From Acanthococcus lagerstroemiae (lineage: Eukaryota > Arthropoda > Insecta > Hemiptera > Eriococcidae): a stretch of DNA of 64,000 bases. Every line of letters starts with the position of its first letter. The stretch's first letter is position 1. Made by a program: the position numbers and the translations under genes. The notes beneath the pieces are model-generated. The model was not told the origin of the DNA and ran no database searches. It worked only from the letters and a program-made list of their open reading frames with translations. Positions 20,788-32,070 of the stretch are shown here, piece after piece. The stretch is from positions 46,273,574 through 46,337,573 of the forward strand of contig CM063114.1 of NCBI GenBank assembly GCA_031841125.1, written 5' to 3'.

Positions 20788-20834
20788 CGTCGTTATTCCA
20801 TATCTCGTGCATCTTTTAGTGCGAATTCCATTAC

Positions 20835-22690
20835 AAGAATGATTGAATTTGTGAGTGGAAACCAGACAAATACGATTTCAATCCGTCGTTCGGATCGAGC
20901 GTTTCATGTTTGATTTTATATTATACATACTTATGTATGAGTTACAACTTGTAGTAATTCTTCGCTTATTTCTGATTTTACAAAAAAAGGAAATTAAAAT
21001 ATTATTCAAGATTTTACAAAATGTGATATAACACGTCTGTAATTCCTAAAATCGGTAGCTTATAAATAAATCATCACTCCCGTAGTATAGTCCTGGCATT
21101 TTAAACAATACCTCCACATATAAGTACGATAACAGTCCTAAGTCTGTGAAAATGGGAAGGAAAATATCATGGCAATAAGGGACTCCATTAGTATAAAATC
21201 CGAACTGAACTAGAGTATATGAGGGAAAAGAACCTGGGACTCAGTTAAGGTATGAAAGAGAAAACGCCGGGATTTAATTGGCATGTATTTAATGATATAG
21301 AACTCAGCTAGTTTTTTCAAGGATAGAAAGATTATCACAGGAGAGAAAAAAGTGGAGAGACGCAACCTAACTGAAAGTTTAAGGAATATAACAACAATGA
21401 TGCTCTGGACAGCTTCCCATTCCTAGTATCTGAAATGTTGAACTCGAGTCGTAACATTTAACTTGGGACCATAAGGCGATCGAAAGTTAATTAACGAAAT
21501 TAATTTCCTCAGCTATATTTATTGTTTCATATGACGATAACAATTGTCACTTGATTGCTCTACAATTCTTCCAAATTGTATTGATAAATCGGTGTTTGAA
21601 AGTTCAAATTACACGACTGTCGTGTAATTAAGCACATTTCAACGAGACGTATCTGAAACCAGCCTACGCAAATTCCGTAATTATCATCGGGACAGCAAAA
21701 TTGAGAGAATTTTCTGATTCCCATTTTTCCTTTTGCGTTCGAGACGTAGCGTATAATTAACGATGACTTCGACGAGTTTATTCATTCCGGCGTACAGCCA
21801 GCAGCTGTACTTGATTACACTTGTCCGACCCCCATCATGTCTTTTCACCCCCACAATTTCTGCAGATCGCGTGAATTGCTTACAGTTCTACTCGTACCAC
21901 GCAACTGATTGTGAGTTGACGAGACGAAGACGTGTTCTTTTTTTTTTCTCGTTCATTCTATTTCTCTGCGAGGGAAAAAAAAAAAAAGACTGGTGATAAA
22001 TGAGCAAACACGAGGCTGAAGAATACGAAAAATGAATACGCCGTATGAAAATGCGCCCGATTTAACGATTTTTCAAAAATATAAACTAGTAGCGCGAAAA
22101 AAGGCCTCGCAATCGTCGAAATTACAAAAGAAATTAACGACGTACGAGGTAAACGACTACACGACCGTTGGTTGGCGCAAATTTATATTGAGATATAGAA
22201 ATTAATTCGCGAGCTGGAACTACACGAGCAAAATTAACGAGCGAGCTTGATCGATGACGCGATGATAAAACGTTAACGAGCGAGTTCGACTATACAGGCC
22301 GTGCCGGGGCGGCGAATTAGAAATTTGAAATGTCAGCAACTTTTCCCACACGCCGACCAAATTACAAGCCACCGCGTTCTGCTTTTTACGAGCACTCGGT
22401 TTCCGATTTTATGGACACTGAAAGAGCTCGTCCGGATTTATTCCCTCTATTTTTGGCTTTAAAAGTAACAGGTAGCGAAGCGAAGCGTTGATAAATAATG
22501 TTCCGGTCGATAGGACCCGATTGCGAGGAGGACACGGCGGTATCGTTTTCCATTCAAAAATAAATATATATGTATATGTACATGTGCGTGCAGGACATTG
22601 TGTGCCATTCGGACGAGTAAATCGAAGAAAACCGACAGCAAGGAGAGAAAAAAGGTAACAATTGGTAAAAATGTCGTAGTAAAATTTTGT
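20835..22690. other. Unassigned, host-like intergenic sequence
   Basis: No TE protein, RNA or long repeat recognised in 1.85 kb. The part from 21500 to 22640 is richer in CG dinucleotides (AACGAGCGAG, GCGCGAAAAAAGG) and looks like unique host DNA. The frame at 21763-21996 has no family resemblance. Confidence 0.5.
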
Positions 22691-24715
22691 AAATCGTTTG
22701 TGTGAAATTAATGAGAATACTCATATAAAACACATAAAAGCCAAATGTATGCGCTCATTCAATGTTTTGAAGTGCCTCTCAGATCCTTCCAAAGGATGTA
22801 GCAGAAGACTACTCATTCAGTATTAGACTCTGATCCGATCTATCAAGAATTACGGATCACCCGTATATGGACTTGCCTCTCCCTCATACTTAAAGCTTCT
22901 TGATGCTGTTCAAAATACGGATTTACGTATTGCCAGTGGCGCCTTTCGCACTAGCCAAGCTTTGAGTATGTGTGCCGATGCTGGAATTCCTCCTCTCTCT
23001 TACCGCCGAATGCAACTCAATGCCAAACTTCTCGTTTCGATAGCACACACCCCTAATTTTCTTGCCTATGAGTATCTCAAACAATACCCCTGTTTATAAT
23101 TCCTCACTACACTTATGTTCATGCTTTGAAGGGACACTGTCCCCTATTTTTTTCCTACAATTCAATACCAACAATCCATACATCACTTCCATCTTGGTTG
23201 TTGAACCTTCCTCCATGCAGTTTTGAACTTACAGAATTCCCTAAAAAGTCTACTCACTCCCAAGTTTATTGGACATATTTGCAAGAAATTCTGGACCGCT
23301 TTACTGACCATATCCAATTCTTCAGTGATGGTTCAAAGCACAACCGACGCATCCCGCTTACCCCTACTTCATAGATAGTCTACTACACTCCTTCTGACTT
23401 AAAAAAACACAGCTTCCATCTACACAGCCAAAATCTAAGATCCCACGCCTTCTATTGTGTTAAAGTTTTTGCATTCGATCAATTTGCAGAGGTACTGCCG
23501 TACACTACTGACAATATACATACGATAAATTTTCGCACTGGACATATTTTTAACACCACACTAATCTTCCTGTTTATGAGTATCTCTTCAACCCTTCAAA
23601 CTACCCCCTGTTCCTAAATCCTCACTGCACGTACGTTCACACTTTGAAAGGACACTTCCCCGTACTTTTCCTACAATTCACTACCAACAATCCATACATC
23701 ACCCCCACCCTGGTTGTTGAACTTCCCCCCATGAAATTTTGAACTTACAGAATTTCCTAAGAAATCTACACCCCCCGCCAAGTTTATCGGACATATTTGC
23801 AAGGAAGGCAGGACCGCTTTCCTGACCGTATCCTATGCTTCACTGATGTTTCAAAGTACAACTGACGCACCTCTTACGCCTACTCCATAGACAGTCTACT
23901 AGGTACACGCCTTCTGACTTAAAAACACAGCTAGCCAAACTCTATGCTATCCTACAGTGTCTAGTTACGATCTCCTCACTCGAAGACCTACCCACCCCAC
24001 CCACTATCCTCTCAGATTCACTTTCCTCCTTAAGTCTATTTCTGATCGCCTTTGAACGCACGCTCTCGTCCAACGCATCCATCTCACTGTCCATCTCATT
24101 TCCTTCACCACCAACAGTATTTCACTCATCTGGATCCCAAGCCATATTGGTATCCCAGGACATGAGGCAGTTGATCAAGCAGCACAGCAAGCTACACAGC
24201 TTCTATATATCACTCATCACCTCCCTATTTCAACAGACCTCACTTCCGACATTCGCCAGACCAGTTTTCATAAGTGGTTCAGTAGCGGCATCAAGCCTCT
24301 CGGCAAAACAAGTTTGCGCAAATCAAGTTGACGCCTACCCCTGGTCAACGTCTCAGCGTTCCTCCCGCCACGAGGAAGCTATCATCACCCGCCTAAGGAT
24401 TGGACATGCACGCCTCATACATATGCATCTTCTCACTGATCTTTATTCCCTCAACTGCCTACATTGTGAAGATGTAGCCCTCTCACCGTGGACCACCTCT
24501 TTTCATGCCTCTTCCTCACCTGCCTTTGTAACTCTCACCACGTCCCCCATAGTCGAATTTCGACCCTCTCCAACTCCCACATGCACATAAACAACACCCT
24601 CATCTACTTTTCTGCTGCTGGATACCTCTGCGACAATATAGACAACAACCTTTTCCGAGCCCATTTGTACTTACATTGCGCAGTCCCGTCAACATTCAAT
24701 GCAAAAAAAAATTAA
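22690..24715 (+). pseudogene. I-clade LINE ORF2 C-terminal half with RNase H, internally duplicated
   Basis: The plus strand gives HIKHIKAKCMRSFNVLKCL and NYGSPVYGLASPSYLKLLDA, then NTDLRIASGAFRTSQALSM and AGIPPLSYRRMQLNAKLL: the region after the reverse transcriptase in I/Jockey-type LINEs. FFSDGSKHN at about 23320 opens an RNase H domain. ELYAILQCLVTI and ILSDSLSSL follow near 23945-24035, and IWIPSHIGIPGHEAVDQAA near 24125-24185 is the classic I-clade RNase H ending. HEEAIITRLRIGHARLIH near 24370-24425 and LHCEDVALSPW end the protein. Many stops and shifts show an old dead copy. The 3' end is marked by an A run at 24702-24710. A ~350-bp segment is present twice (see separate repeat). Confidence 0.85.
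23060..23930 (+). repeat. Internal duplication within the I-clade LINE
   Basis: About 23065-23416 and 23568-23930 align throughout. Both have CTACAATTCA-TACCAACAATC, CATACATCAC, TTTTGAACTTACAGAATT, AGTTTAT-GGACATATTTGCA and CTTCTGACTTAAAAA-ACACAGCT. Copies differ by roughly 15-20% and sit ~500 bp apart, so the duplication is old. The first RNase H motif (SDGSK) is intact only in copy 1; copy 2 reads TDVSK. Confidence 0.85.
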
Positions 24716-25479
24716 TCGACAATTTAGAATTTTTATTCGGCACTTTTGTATCCGACATCCCCCCCCCCTCAAGAAAAATTCATTCGAACCGCCTCTGTAT
24801 ATATTTTCAAATAACAGCATACATCAAATTGCAATAAGAAATGGGGGGGGGGGACTTTTGGGTAATAACTCAATGCTTAGGAGCTGTTACCATTAACTTT
24901 GTGTTCCCAAAACCTTGAATTGGTTTCCTGTTGGTACATTACCTCCTCCTTCTCGGCAGTGCTAGCGTGAAGTATTAAGTTTTGGGGGAGTACATGGGCG
25001 TAGCCAGCGAGGGGCAAGGGGGGACTTATAGTCAACAACATTTTCCGAGCCCAAAGCCCGAGAGAGTCGCTCCATGCCTCGATAATAATAATTTAAAAAA
25101 AAATCTGAGATAGGGCTTCATAATTTAGCTTCCTCTTGCAGAGGTAACTTGCCGCTTGGAAAAGCCATCTGCAGGGCGACCGATCGAATTTCTATTTATT
25201 TTTTTGTTTTACACCCTTCAACTCGGGGCCTCGGTGCAGCTATGTCGCTATGCCAAGTACCCCCGATGCCGGGCATAGGCTTCCACCAATCGTTTCTAGT
25301 CACTCCTATTAAGGGAAACTTTTTACCAGAGTAAACCAAATGAATTGACGAACTCGTCCCTCCAAGTGAGTAGGTGGGACCCCTTTCCCCTTGTAAATTA
25401 CCTAATATGGGGTACATTCCTGTGACATTTTATTCCAATTGTTTGCCCTTCTAACCAAATAACCTGCATTTTTTGTTAT
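24716..25479. other. Unassigned sequence with G/C homopolymers
   Basis: No gene recognised. C run 24759-24768 and G run 24843-24853. ATGGGCGTAGCCAGCGAGGGG near 24992 resembles the CAGTGGCGTAGC-type end of hAT MITEs, but its partner is not visible. Open frames at 25149-25417 overlap on both strands and resemble nothing. Confidence 0.45.
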
Positions 25480-25760
25480 TATTAGCCTTTATTTCGCATT
25501 ATAGAATACATGTATACATTTATTACATATTTCCTACAGTCGGTAATATGTGTAGGTTTTGTAATCCAAGGTAATACGGTGAATGGGAGCCTTTCTCCCC
25601 CACTAAAGCCTTTGTATTAAAGCGAAGGCCTCCTGCAGCCTGTCCCACTCCCTTCTGCCTGCTGCTATTCGATGGAAAAGCTTCGTTTTAAGAAAGTATC
25701 GATTTCATTGGTCCACCCTGCATATTATTTCCCCGACTTTCTTTTAAACTGCTTCAAGTA
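25480..25760 (-). pseudogene. 3' end of an RTE-like LINE
   Basis: On the minus strand 25700 to 25600 reads KLFHRIAAGRREWDRLQEAF, the terminal motif of this RTE-like lineage (compare HDRREWNRLRKAM at 8078-8410). About 130 bases of 3' untranslated sequence follow. It ends with AAATAAAGGCTAATAATAAC and an A run near 25475. Only the last ~50 codons remain, so it is heavily 5'-truncated. It lies head-to-head with the plus-strand RTE-like element starting at about 25772. Confidence 0.7.
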
Positions 25761-25771
25761 CTAGAATGAGG

Positions 25772-28300
25772 ATTCGTATGTCCATCCATTCGGGGCATTT
25801 CTGGGATGGGGGTGCGGTGTCCTGGGGCCAATTTGGCATGCGTGCATCGCCATACGCTCCTCTATCATCGAGTTTCGGGTATGGGGAGAAAAATAAACAT
25901 GGGTGGGAAATGATAACATTTTGCCAAGAACATAATTTTAAAATTGTAAACAATTTTTTCCAAAAATAAAAAAATAAAAAAATAAAAAAATAAAAGGTGG
26001 TCATGGCTATCCCCAAATCAAAAATATAAAACACTGACTGATTACGCTGTAACACCAAGGGAAAATAACATGATTTACGATTATAGTTTCGATGAAAATG
26101 TCAAATTCCATTCTGATCATCGTATACGAACTACTGATGAAAATAAGACTAAAAGAGAAATACGTAAACCTTTCAAAAAATGAGTTACATAAGCCCTCAT
26201 AAATATTCAAATGAAGTACTGATGGAACTGAATGTAAATAATATTGAAGACAATTATAACATAAATGGAGATATTGACAAGACATACAGTCAAATTATCA
26301 AAGCAATAAAAACAGCAACAGAAAAAGCGACATGAGAAAGGAAATAAAATATTGGGTGGGAGGACTTATCAAATAAAGAAATAACGATCTGAAAAAGGAC
26401 ATTGGAATATTAAAAATGAGAAGAGTTGCATTACTAAAAATTAATAGAAAAGAAAAAGGGACAAAATTAGATTGAATGTAGTTTCAAAAATCATTAGGAG
26501 AAAAATTAGAGAAAAAAAGGATATACAGAGAAAATAAATTACTAGGAAAACCCTCAAAGGCAATAAAAATATCAGAAACATGAAAAAGAAGCTCAGCATA
26601 GGATCCTAGTGGACCACATACTTTGTAAATCAAGAAGGGTCAAGAATTAACGTCAGGAGAGGAATTAACGAGACAATCACAAAATTTTACAAGAAATTAT
26701 ACGAAGCAAAGGGAAGAAGTGATAATGCGGAAAAAACTGTGATTATGAGAAAAAAACAAACAGCGAGGATACAAAAAACTACGGGGAAGGAACCTAAATT
26801 CCTAACTGAAAAAGTAATTGCAAAAATCAATAAATTAAAGCCAAACAAAATCCCAGGACACGATGAAATAAAGAATGAACATATAAAATTGGGGGGGGGG
26901 AGAAGAAATGACCAGAACACTCACGAAATTGTTAAACATAATTTTGGAAAATTGATAAATACCCAAATATTGGAAATACTCGAATATATTAACATTGTTC
27001 AAAAAAGGAGATGGACATAACGAAGATTACAGCCCCATAACCTTAAGTTCTACGATGGCAAAAATTTTTTCGAAATTGCTGGAAACAAGAATCCGAGCAA
27101 TTTTATCACACCAACAGTCTATATAAATCAAACAGGATTCAGAAAATCGTTCTCAACTCTGGACCATCTACACACCATGAATCAAACTACAGAAAAAAGC
27201 TTGGAATACAAATTGAACTATAATATACAAATCTGCACTAATTGATTTTAACAAAGCCTTCGATTCCCTAAAGCACCATTCATGTTCTCAGCATTGGAAA
27301 ACCAAGGTATTCCCCAAAATTTCATACAGTTGATAAAAGAAACGTATAAAGCTAGAAGCAAAGATAATAATAGAGGTCGAGGGAAAATACTTGGATATAC
27401 GCAAAGGAGTCAAGCAAGGGGACCCATTATCTCCAATCTTATTCAATACTGCTCTTGAAGAAATGTTCAGGAAATAAATTGGGAAGAAAAAGTGGATAAA
27501 TGTTAATGGAAAATACATGTCAAACCTGAGGTTTGCAGACGATGTAGCCCTTTTTGCCAACACAAAAAAAGAATTGATAAAAATGATAAACGAAATGAAA
27601 GAATTCGAAAATGAAACAGGATTGACAATGAATATAGAAAAAACAAAAATTTTGACCAACTCGGAAGACTTGAAACAGATTGTAACGAAGGACAATCTGT
27701 GAATAGAAGTAGTGAAAGAAGCAACATACCTTGGGCAATCAATATCTTTCGAAAATCGCACGGAGAAAGAAATAAACGTAAGCATTACAAAGGCATGGTC
27801 AGAGTACAGGTCTTTTAAAAATATTTTTAAAGGCACCTTCACTTCCTCGCAAAAGAGTGAAATTTTCAATGTGTGTGTACTCCCAACTCTAATATATGGT
27901 TGCCAAACATGGTCACTAAATCAAAAACTTTTGAACAAAATAAAAGCTACACAGAACGCAACGAAAGATAAATTTTGGGTATAAAAAGAAAAGATCACAC
28001 AAAACTAGAATTTATCAAAAAGAAATTGAGAAATAATCAAGATGGAGCGAGAACAATAAGGAGGCTAAAATGGGGATGGGCAGGGCACATTTCAAGATTA
28101 AAAGTCGAAAGATGGACATATGCTACAACCTTTTGGCAACCTTTCGAACCTAAAAGAAACCGGGGACACCAAAGAACGAGATGGGCCGATCATATAAATA
28201 GATTCCTTGATAGTCAAAATTTTCAAAGAATAGCCATCCATAGAACCAGAATGCGAGCGCCTACAGGAATTCTTTGCTCTCCATGGGCCGGGAGGGACGT
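25772..28300 (+). pseudogene. RTE-like LINE ORF2: endonuclease, reverse transcriptase and tail
   Basis: Endonuclease: FGYGEKNKHGWEMITFCQEH near 25875, NFKIVNNFFQK, then RWSWLSPNQKYK and DYAVTPRENN, and VKFHSDHRIRTT near 26095-26135, the SDH motif of APE-type nucleases. Reverse transcriptase: AKINKLKPNKIPGHDEIKNE near 26820-26875, KGVKQGDPLSPI-like sequence at 27407-27440, and LRFADDVALFANT with the catalytic FADD intact at 27532-27543. Tail: YLGQSISFENRTEKEI, LPTLIYGCQTWSLNQKL, KWGWAGHISRLK and ERLQEFFALHGPG near 28262-28295. Stops and shifts occur throughout. An (A7T)n expansion (25965-26000) and a G run (26891-26900) sit inside coding sequence. The first ~100 codons of the endonuclease are missing. 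Confidence 0.85.
25965..26000 (+). repeat. (AAAAAAT)n microsatellite inside LINE endonuclease
   Basis: Four to five AAAAATA/AAAAAAT units lie between FFQK and RWSW of the endonuclease reading, where related elements have only a few codons. Confidence 0.85.
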
Positions 28301-29280
28301 GAGCCCTATTTTTTTTTCTTTTTTTCCCTTTTATTACAGCTTTATGGGATTATTATATACATGCATTTTGCTGCCGCCAGTTGGTACCATCGTTTCCCGC
28401 CCACTCTTGGGCAGAAGCCTCCCCTATTTTTCTCCATGTACTCCGATCTTGAGCGCTCCTCACCCATAGCACTCCGGCCCTATTTCCAATTTCGTCTCTC
28501 CATCTGATTTTTGGTCTGCCTCTATTTCTTGTTTCCCCATATGGTGTCCATTCACATAGCTTCTTGTTCCACCTCCCTTCCTCTGACCTTATCATATGTC
28601 CTGCGTATTTGAACTTGGCTTTCTTAATGATATACCCTATGTCTTTCGTTTTCGTTCTCGCTCTAATCCTATTATTTTTGATTTTTTCGACTTTTCTGAT
28701 GTTCAAGATGCTTTTTTCCATTGCTCTCTGGGTTATTCTTATTTTATCTAGTTGGTTACTCGTGAGGGCCCACGTCTGTGCGCCATATGTTAAGACCGGT
28801 AGTGTGCAGGTTTCCAAAGTTTCTATCTTTATTCTTATTGGGATCTTTTTGTTTTCGTATACGTTTTTCAGTTCCCAGTAGGAGTTTCATGCTGCTTTCC
28901 TTCTCTTCTTCAGTTCCTTCTCCATCCCCTCCTCAAACGACATTCTTTTCCCCAAGTATTTTAGCTATCGACCTCCTCTATCTCTTCCTTTCCTATTTTT
29001 ATTTTTTTTCTCTCCCCCTCCTCTCCCTTTCTGTTTCTCATTAATTTTGTTTTCCCTATACTGCATTCCAGCCTCGCCTCTCTACTACATTCTACAAACA
29101 TTTCCGCCATTTGTTGTAGTTCCTCTTTTGTTTTCCCTATTAAAACTATATCATCTGCGAATCTTAAATTGCTCAAGTATTTTCCATTAATTTTTATTCC
29201 TCTTCCCTCTTCATCCCAGTCCATTTTTCGAAATATTTCCTCCAGTACGCAGTTAAATAGGTTCGGCCGTGACCCCTATA
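28301..29280 (-). pseudogene. RTE-like LINE, C-terminal third of ORF2
   Basis: The minus strand from 29278 reads NLFNCVLEEIFRKMDW, then KYLSNLRFADDIVLIGKTKE (FADD near 29145-29157). Next come YLGKRMSFEEGMEKELKKR, TCTLPVLTYGAQTWALTSNQ, RITQRAMEKSILNI, KFKYAGHMIRSEEGRWNKK, and RGRPKIRWRDEIGN. The tail QDRSTWRKIGEASAQEWAG belongs to the lineage also seen at 52386-55180, not to that of its neighbour. Only a few stops occur, so it is less decayed than the plus-strand element it abuts. Its poly-A tail (T-rich 28308-28330 on the plus strand) touches the 3' end of that element. The copy is 5'-truncated within the palm. Confidence 0.88.
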
Positions 29281-29345
29281 ACCATAGATAAGATGTTTAT
29301 GTTACAACGGTTCCCAATAAAGGATATTGAATTGAATTTATATTA
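29281..29345 (+). mobile_element. Short LINE-type 3' end with TTGAA repeats
   Basis: CCCAATAAAGGATATTGAAT followed by TGAATTTATA resembles the 3' ends of Jockey/I-type LINEs, which finish in AATAAA plus TTGAA or TGAA repeats. No coding part remains. Confidence 0.4.
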
Positions 29346-29930
29346 TTCACATTCTAACCATTTCACCTTCAATTCATGTTGTATTTGGACATGGAGCCGA
29401 AACACATTGGACCAAAAGCGACTGTCCATATCACTTTCCTTCATTATGTGTCTTCGAAAACCGTATATGCTATGTGAAGCACAGTGTCGATTCTTCCTCG
29501 TCTGACTAGTCACTTGTGAAGGGGGGCTCAAGTGTCCCTAACCGTATTCTCTATTGAAGGAAGCTCGCTTGGCTAGTGCTCCTTGCCAGCTAGACTATTA
29601 CTCGAAGCTAATACAAAGTGCAAAGCTTCGGTTGAATAAACAAGGCAAATACGAGTGCATAGGTGCACGCCATCGAGAAGGCAAAATAAACCCGAGGTCT
29701 CAAGTATGCACGGCGAGCTAATAGGTATCCAGAATGTAGACATTCTTTGCAGAAGTTGCTCGTTAATCCCTTATTCGAGAGTGCAATCCGGGGTACCACT
29801 TTTATAGTTCCCGCGCGCGCGGAAATTCATCATTTTTATCCATCGAAGTTTACGCAAAGACAACGTAATCCCGCACCTGCCACGCTGATGTAAAGCTATA
29901 TGGAAGTTCTATTCCAGGAAACGCTATTCG

Positions 29931-29975
<45 letters not shown>

Positions 29976-30425
29976 CATATTATACGTACGCTGCACCTTC
30001 CGCCACGCCGCAAATCGACGCGAATTTTAAGACGAAATGGACTGGAACATTCGTCGCGGCTAACCGCCGACAGCATTGATCGCTATCAGCGGCAGTGTCT
30101 CGGCTACCCGCAGTACTCTCACGACTTACCGGTAGCTCCGGTATCGCCGTGTGTACATAGTTCTTTGTAACTTTCGGCCCCAAGTGAAACAAAAACACTC
30201 GCAAGAAGATTCGAGACCGATTACCGAACGTAAATACCCTCCGACGATTAATAATTAAACTCGGTACTTGCAGTAAGGGAAGCGATGCCCGGCACGGGTG
30301 AACAGTGCTGGAAAATTAATGCTGGATAATGGCGGAAACGTGTCGAGTGATTCGCAGAGCTGGAATAGTATCGAGTACATGCATACGTACGTTGTTTTTT
30401 GTTGTTGTTTTTCAAGGTAATTAAA
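29346..30425. other. Unassigned, host-like sequence with CT microsatellite
   Basis: No gene recognised. (CT)n at 29934-29972. The stretch 29810-30330 has balanced base composition with frequent CG dinucleotides and looks like unique host DNA. Confidence 0.5.
29934..29972 (+). repeat. (CT)n microsatellite
   Basis: About 19 uninterrupted CT units ending in CTCGCAC. Confidence 0.95.
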
Positions 30426-30429
30426 TGCT

Positions 30430-30662
30430 CCCTGGGGTATCGATTGCAGGATTTGAATTTGAAAATTGTGGTTCCATTTAGCACAGTCACCTTAGGTTGG
30501 TCGAAAAAGATATTTAGGGACAAATTTCATTTGGCATCAAAAACCCAAATCGTAAACCAGTGCGCATTGTGCGCAGTTCCAACCTTAACTTATTGGGACA
30601 AACATGAGCACCAACAAAGGCACAGATAGAGAGATTAAGAACCATCCAAAACCTAATGTTTT
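30430..30662 (+). pseudogene. RTE-like LINE fragment cut by another LINE
   Basis: The frame gives FRDKFHLASKTQIVNQC and VPTLTYWDK, matching the KxxIxxxCVLPxLTYGxxTW region after the reverse transcriptase. About 70 codons remain. It ends at the T-rich boundary of the minus-strand R1-type element, which probably inserted here. Confidence 0.65.
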
Positions 30663-32070
30663 TTTGTGTTTTTTTCTTCTTTATTTTATTTATTTATAAA
30701 GATACATACAGCGTACATCTGCCTCCGTTTTTACATGGTTGTTTTTCTTCCTGTCGGCAGATGGAGTTCGCAGTTATTACAAAGAAAAGCTATTATACTT
30801 ATACATTCAGTAAGTTATATTAATTCCTATTTTAAGTTCTCTGGTCATTTAAGCTGCTATAGATGGTTTAAAATATCGATTATTCTATTTCTTTTTTGGT
30901 TCTTAAAATCTCCCTAACAAAACTCTTCATCTTGTGGAAGTTATCTTTTTCTAATAATTTGGACGTTTCAAAATCTCTTGCTGTTATATTAAATTTTATA
31001 CATTCCCTGGTCAGGTGTGTCTGTGGCGTCTTTACATCCCCTACATATGTCATCTTCAGTTAATTTGAATCTTTTTAAGTATGCGGCGAAATTGCCGTGT
31101 CCCGTCAAGTATTGCGTCATGTAGTAGTCAGATCGAAAGAAAGTTGTTTTTAGCCTGTCTTGTATATTGGGTATTAGAGAGATAGTCCTTCTACCGGTAG
31201 TTGTATCTTCATATCTCTTCTGCCATATATTTAGGGTCTCCACTTTTGTTTGTTTGATTTTATCATTTTTCATCTTCATATCGGGGTCGGTCATTTCACA
31301 CTTAGTTTTAATTGTTTTGATTTTATTTACCTGAATGATTTGGAGGTCTATAGGTGTGAGACCTGCTATTGCGTTAGTCGATGAATATGAAATTGTTCTG
31401 TAAGCTGAGATGATGCCTAGCAGAATTAGTCTCTGTGTTGCTATTAGTATTTTTACATCAGTTTTTCTTAGTCTATCATAGTATATCAAGGAGCCGTATT
31501 CAGTTATTGATCGAAAAATAGACTTATATAGTATTTCTCTTTTTTTTGTGTTATAACCAAAAATGTTGCTATACAGTAATCTTAATGTATTGAAGTTCTT
31601 TTTAATTTTGTTTATTATATATTCTGCGTGTATGTTGAAGTTCATATTTTGGTTTATTATTATCCCTAGGTACTTCACATGAGCAGTACAATTTATTTTT
31701 TCTTGGCCCACTTTTATTATCTTTCCAAGTTCTAGTTCAAGCTCTTTTTTTTTTGTGTTTTCTCGATACTAGCAGCATTTGGGTTTGTTTGGATTGAGAC
31801 TCAGGCCTAATTTGTTTAGTGTGGTGTTAATGGTTTCTATCATAGGGTTAATCGTGTGTGCTTTGCTTTTATCCTCAATCCCTATTATAAGCAGTAGGTC
31901 GTCGGCGTAGCTCAGTAATTTTATTCTATTTGTTTCACCTGTTTTTCTGTGTACCTCCGACATTGCAAGGTTAAATAAGGTGGGTGATAGAGCTGCTCCT
32001 TGAAGTACCCCTATCGATAGTCTGTATTCTAGTAACTGCTTGTTATCTTTATCGTGAAGTCCTATGGTTA
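30663..32070 (-). pseudogene. R1-type LINE ORF2, C-terminal half
   Basis: On the minus strand 32066 to 31969 reads RLSIGVLQGAALSPTLFNLA, then KLLSYADDLLLI with the catalytic YADD intact near 31898-31912. A single frameshift near 31765 leads into KVLG-type YLGIIINQNMNFNIH, SIFRSITEYGSLIYYDRL, ATQRLILLGIISAYRTIS and STNAIAGLTPIDLQI. The protein ends with LTGHGNFAAYLKRFKL and CRGCKDATDTPDQGMYK, the CCHC-like finger typical of the R1 clade. The 3' end is a T-rich (plus strand) tail at 30663-30710. The 240-codon frame from 31711 to 30989 is unbroken. Fingers and endonuclease are missing. Confidence 0.88.

Larger units (their letters stand above)
20558..20834 (+). mobile_element. 3' LTR of the Ty3/gypsy element
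   Basis: The polypurine tract AAGGAGGGG precedes it and the end ...CCATTACA at 20834 fits the TG...CA rule (the start now reads CGTGGCG). Length is about 277 bp. It carries a TATA box, an initiator and AATAAA in the right order. Bases 20759-20816 match the 5' remnant at 16745-16803. The exact left border is inferred from the tract. Confidence 0.75.

Noticed and set aside
28564..29044. Plus-strand frames of 88-105 codons with hydrophobic stretches resembling membrane proteins
   Set aside because: They are reverse shadows of the minus-strand RTE-like element, whose FADD and tail motifs are in the expected order.
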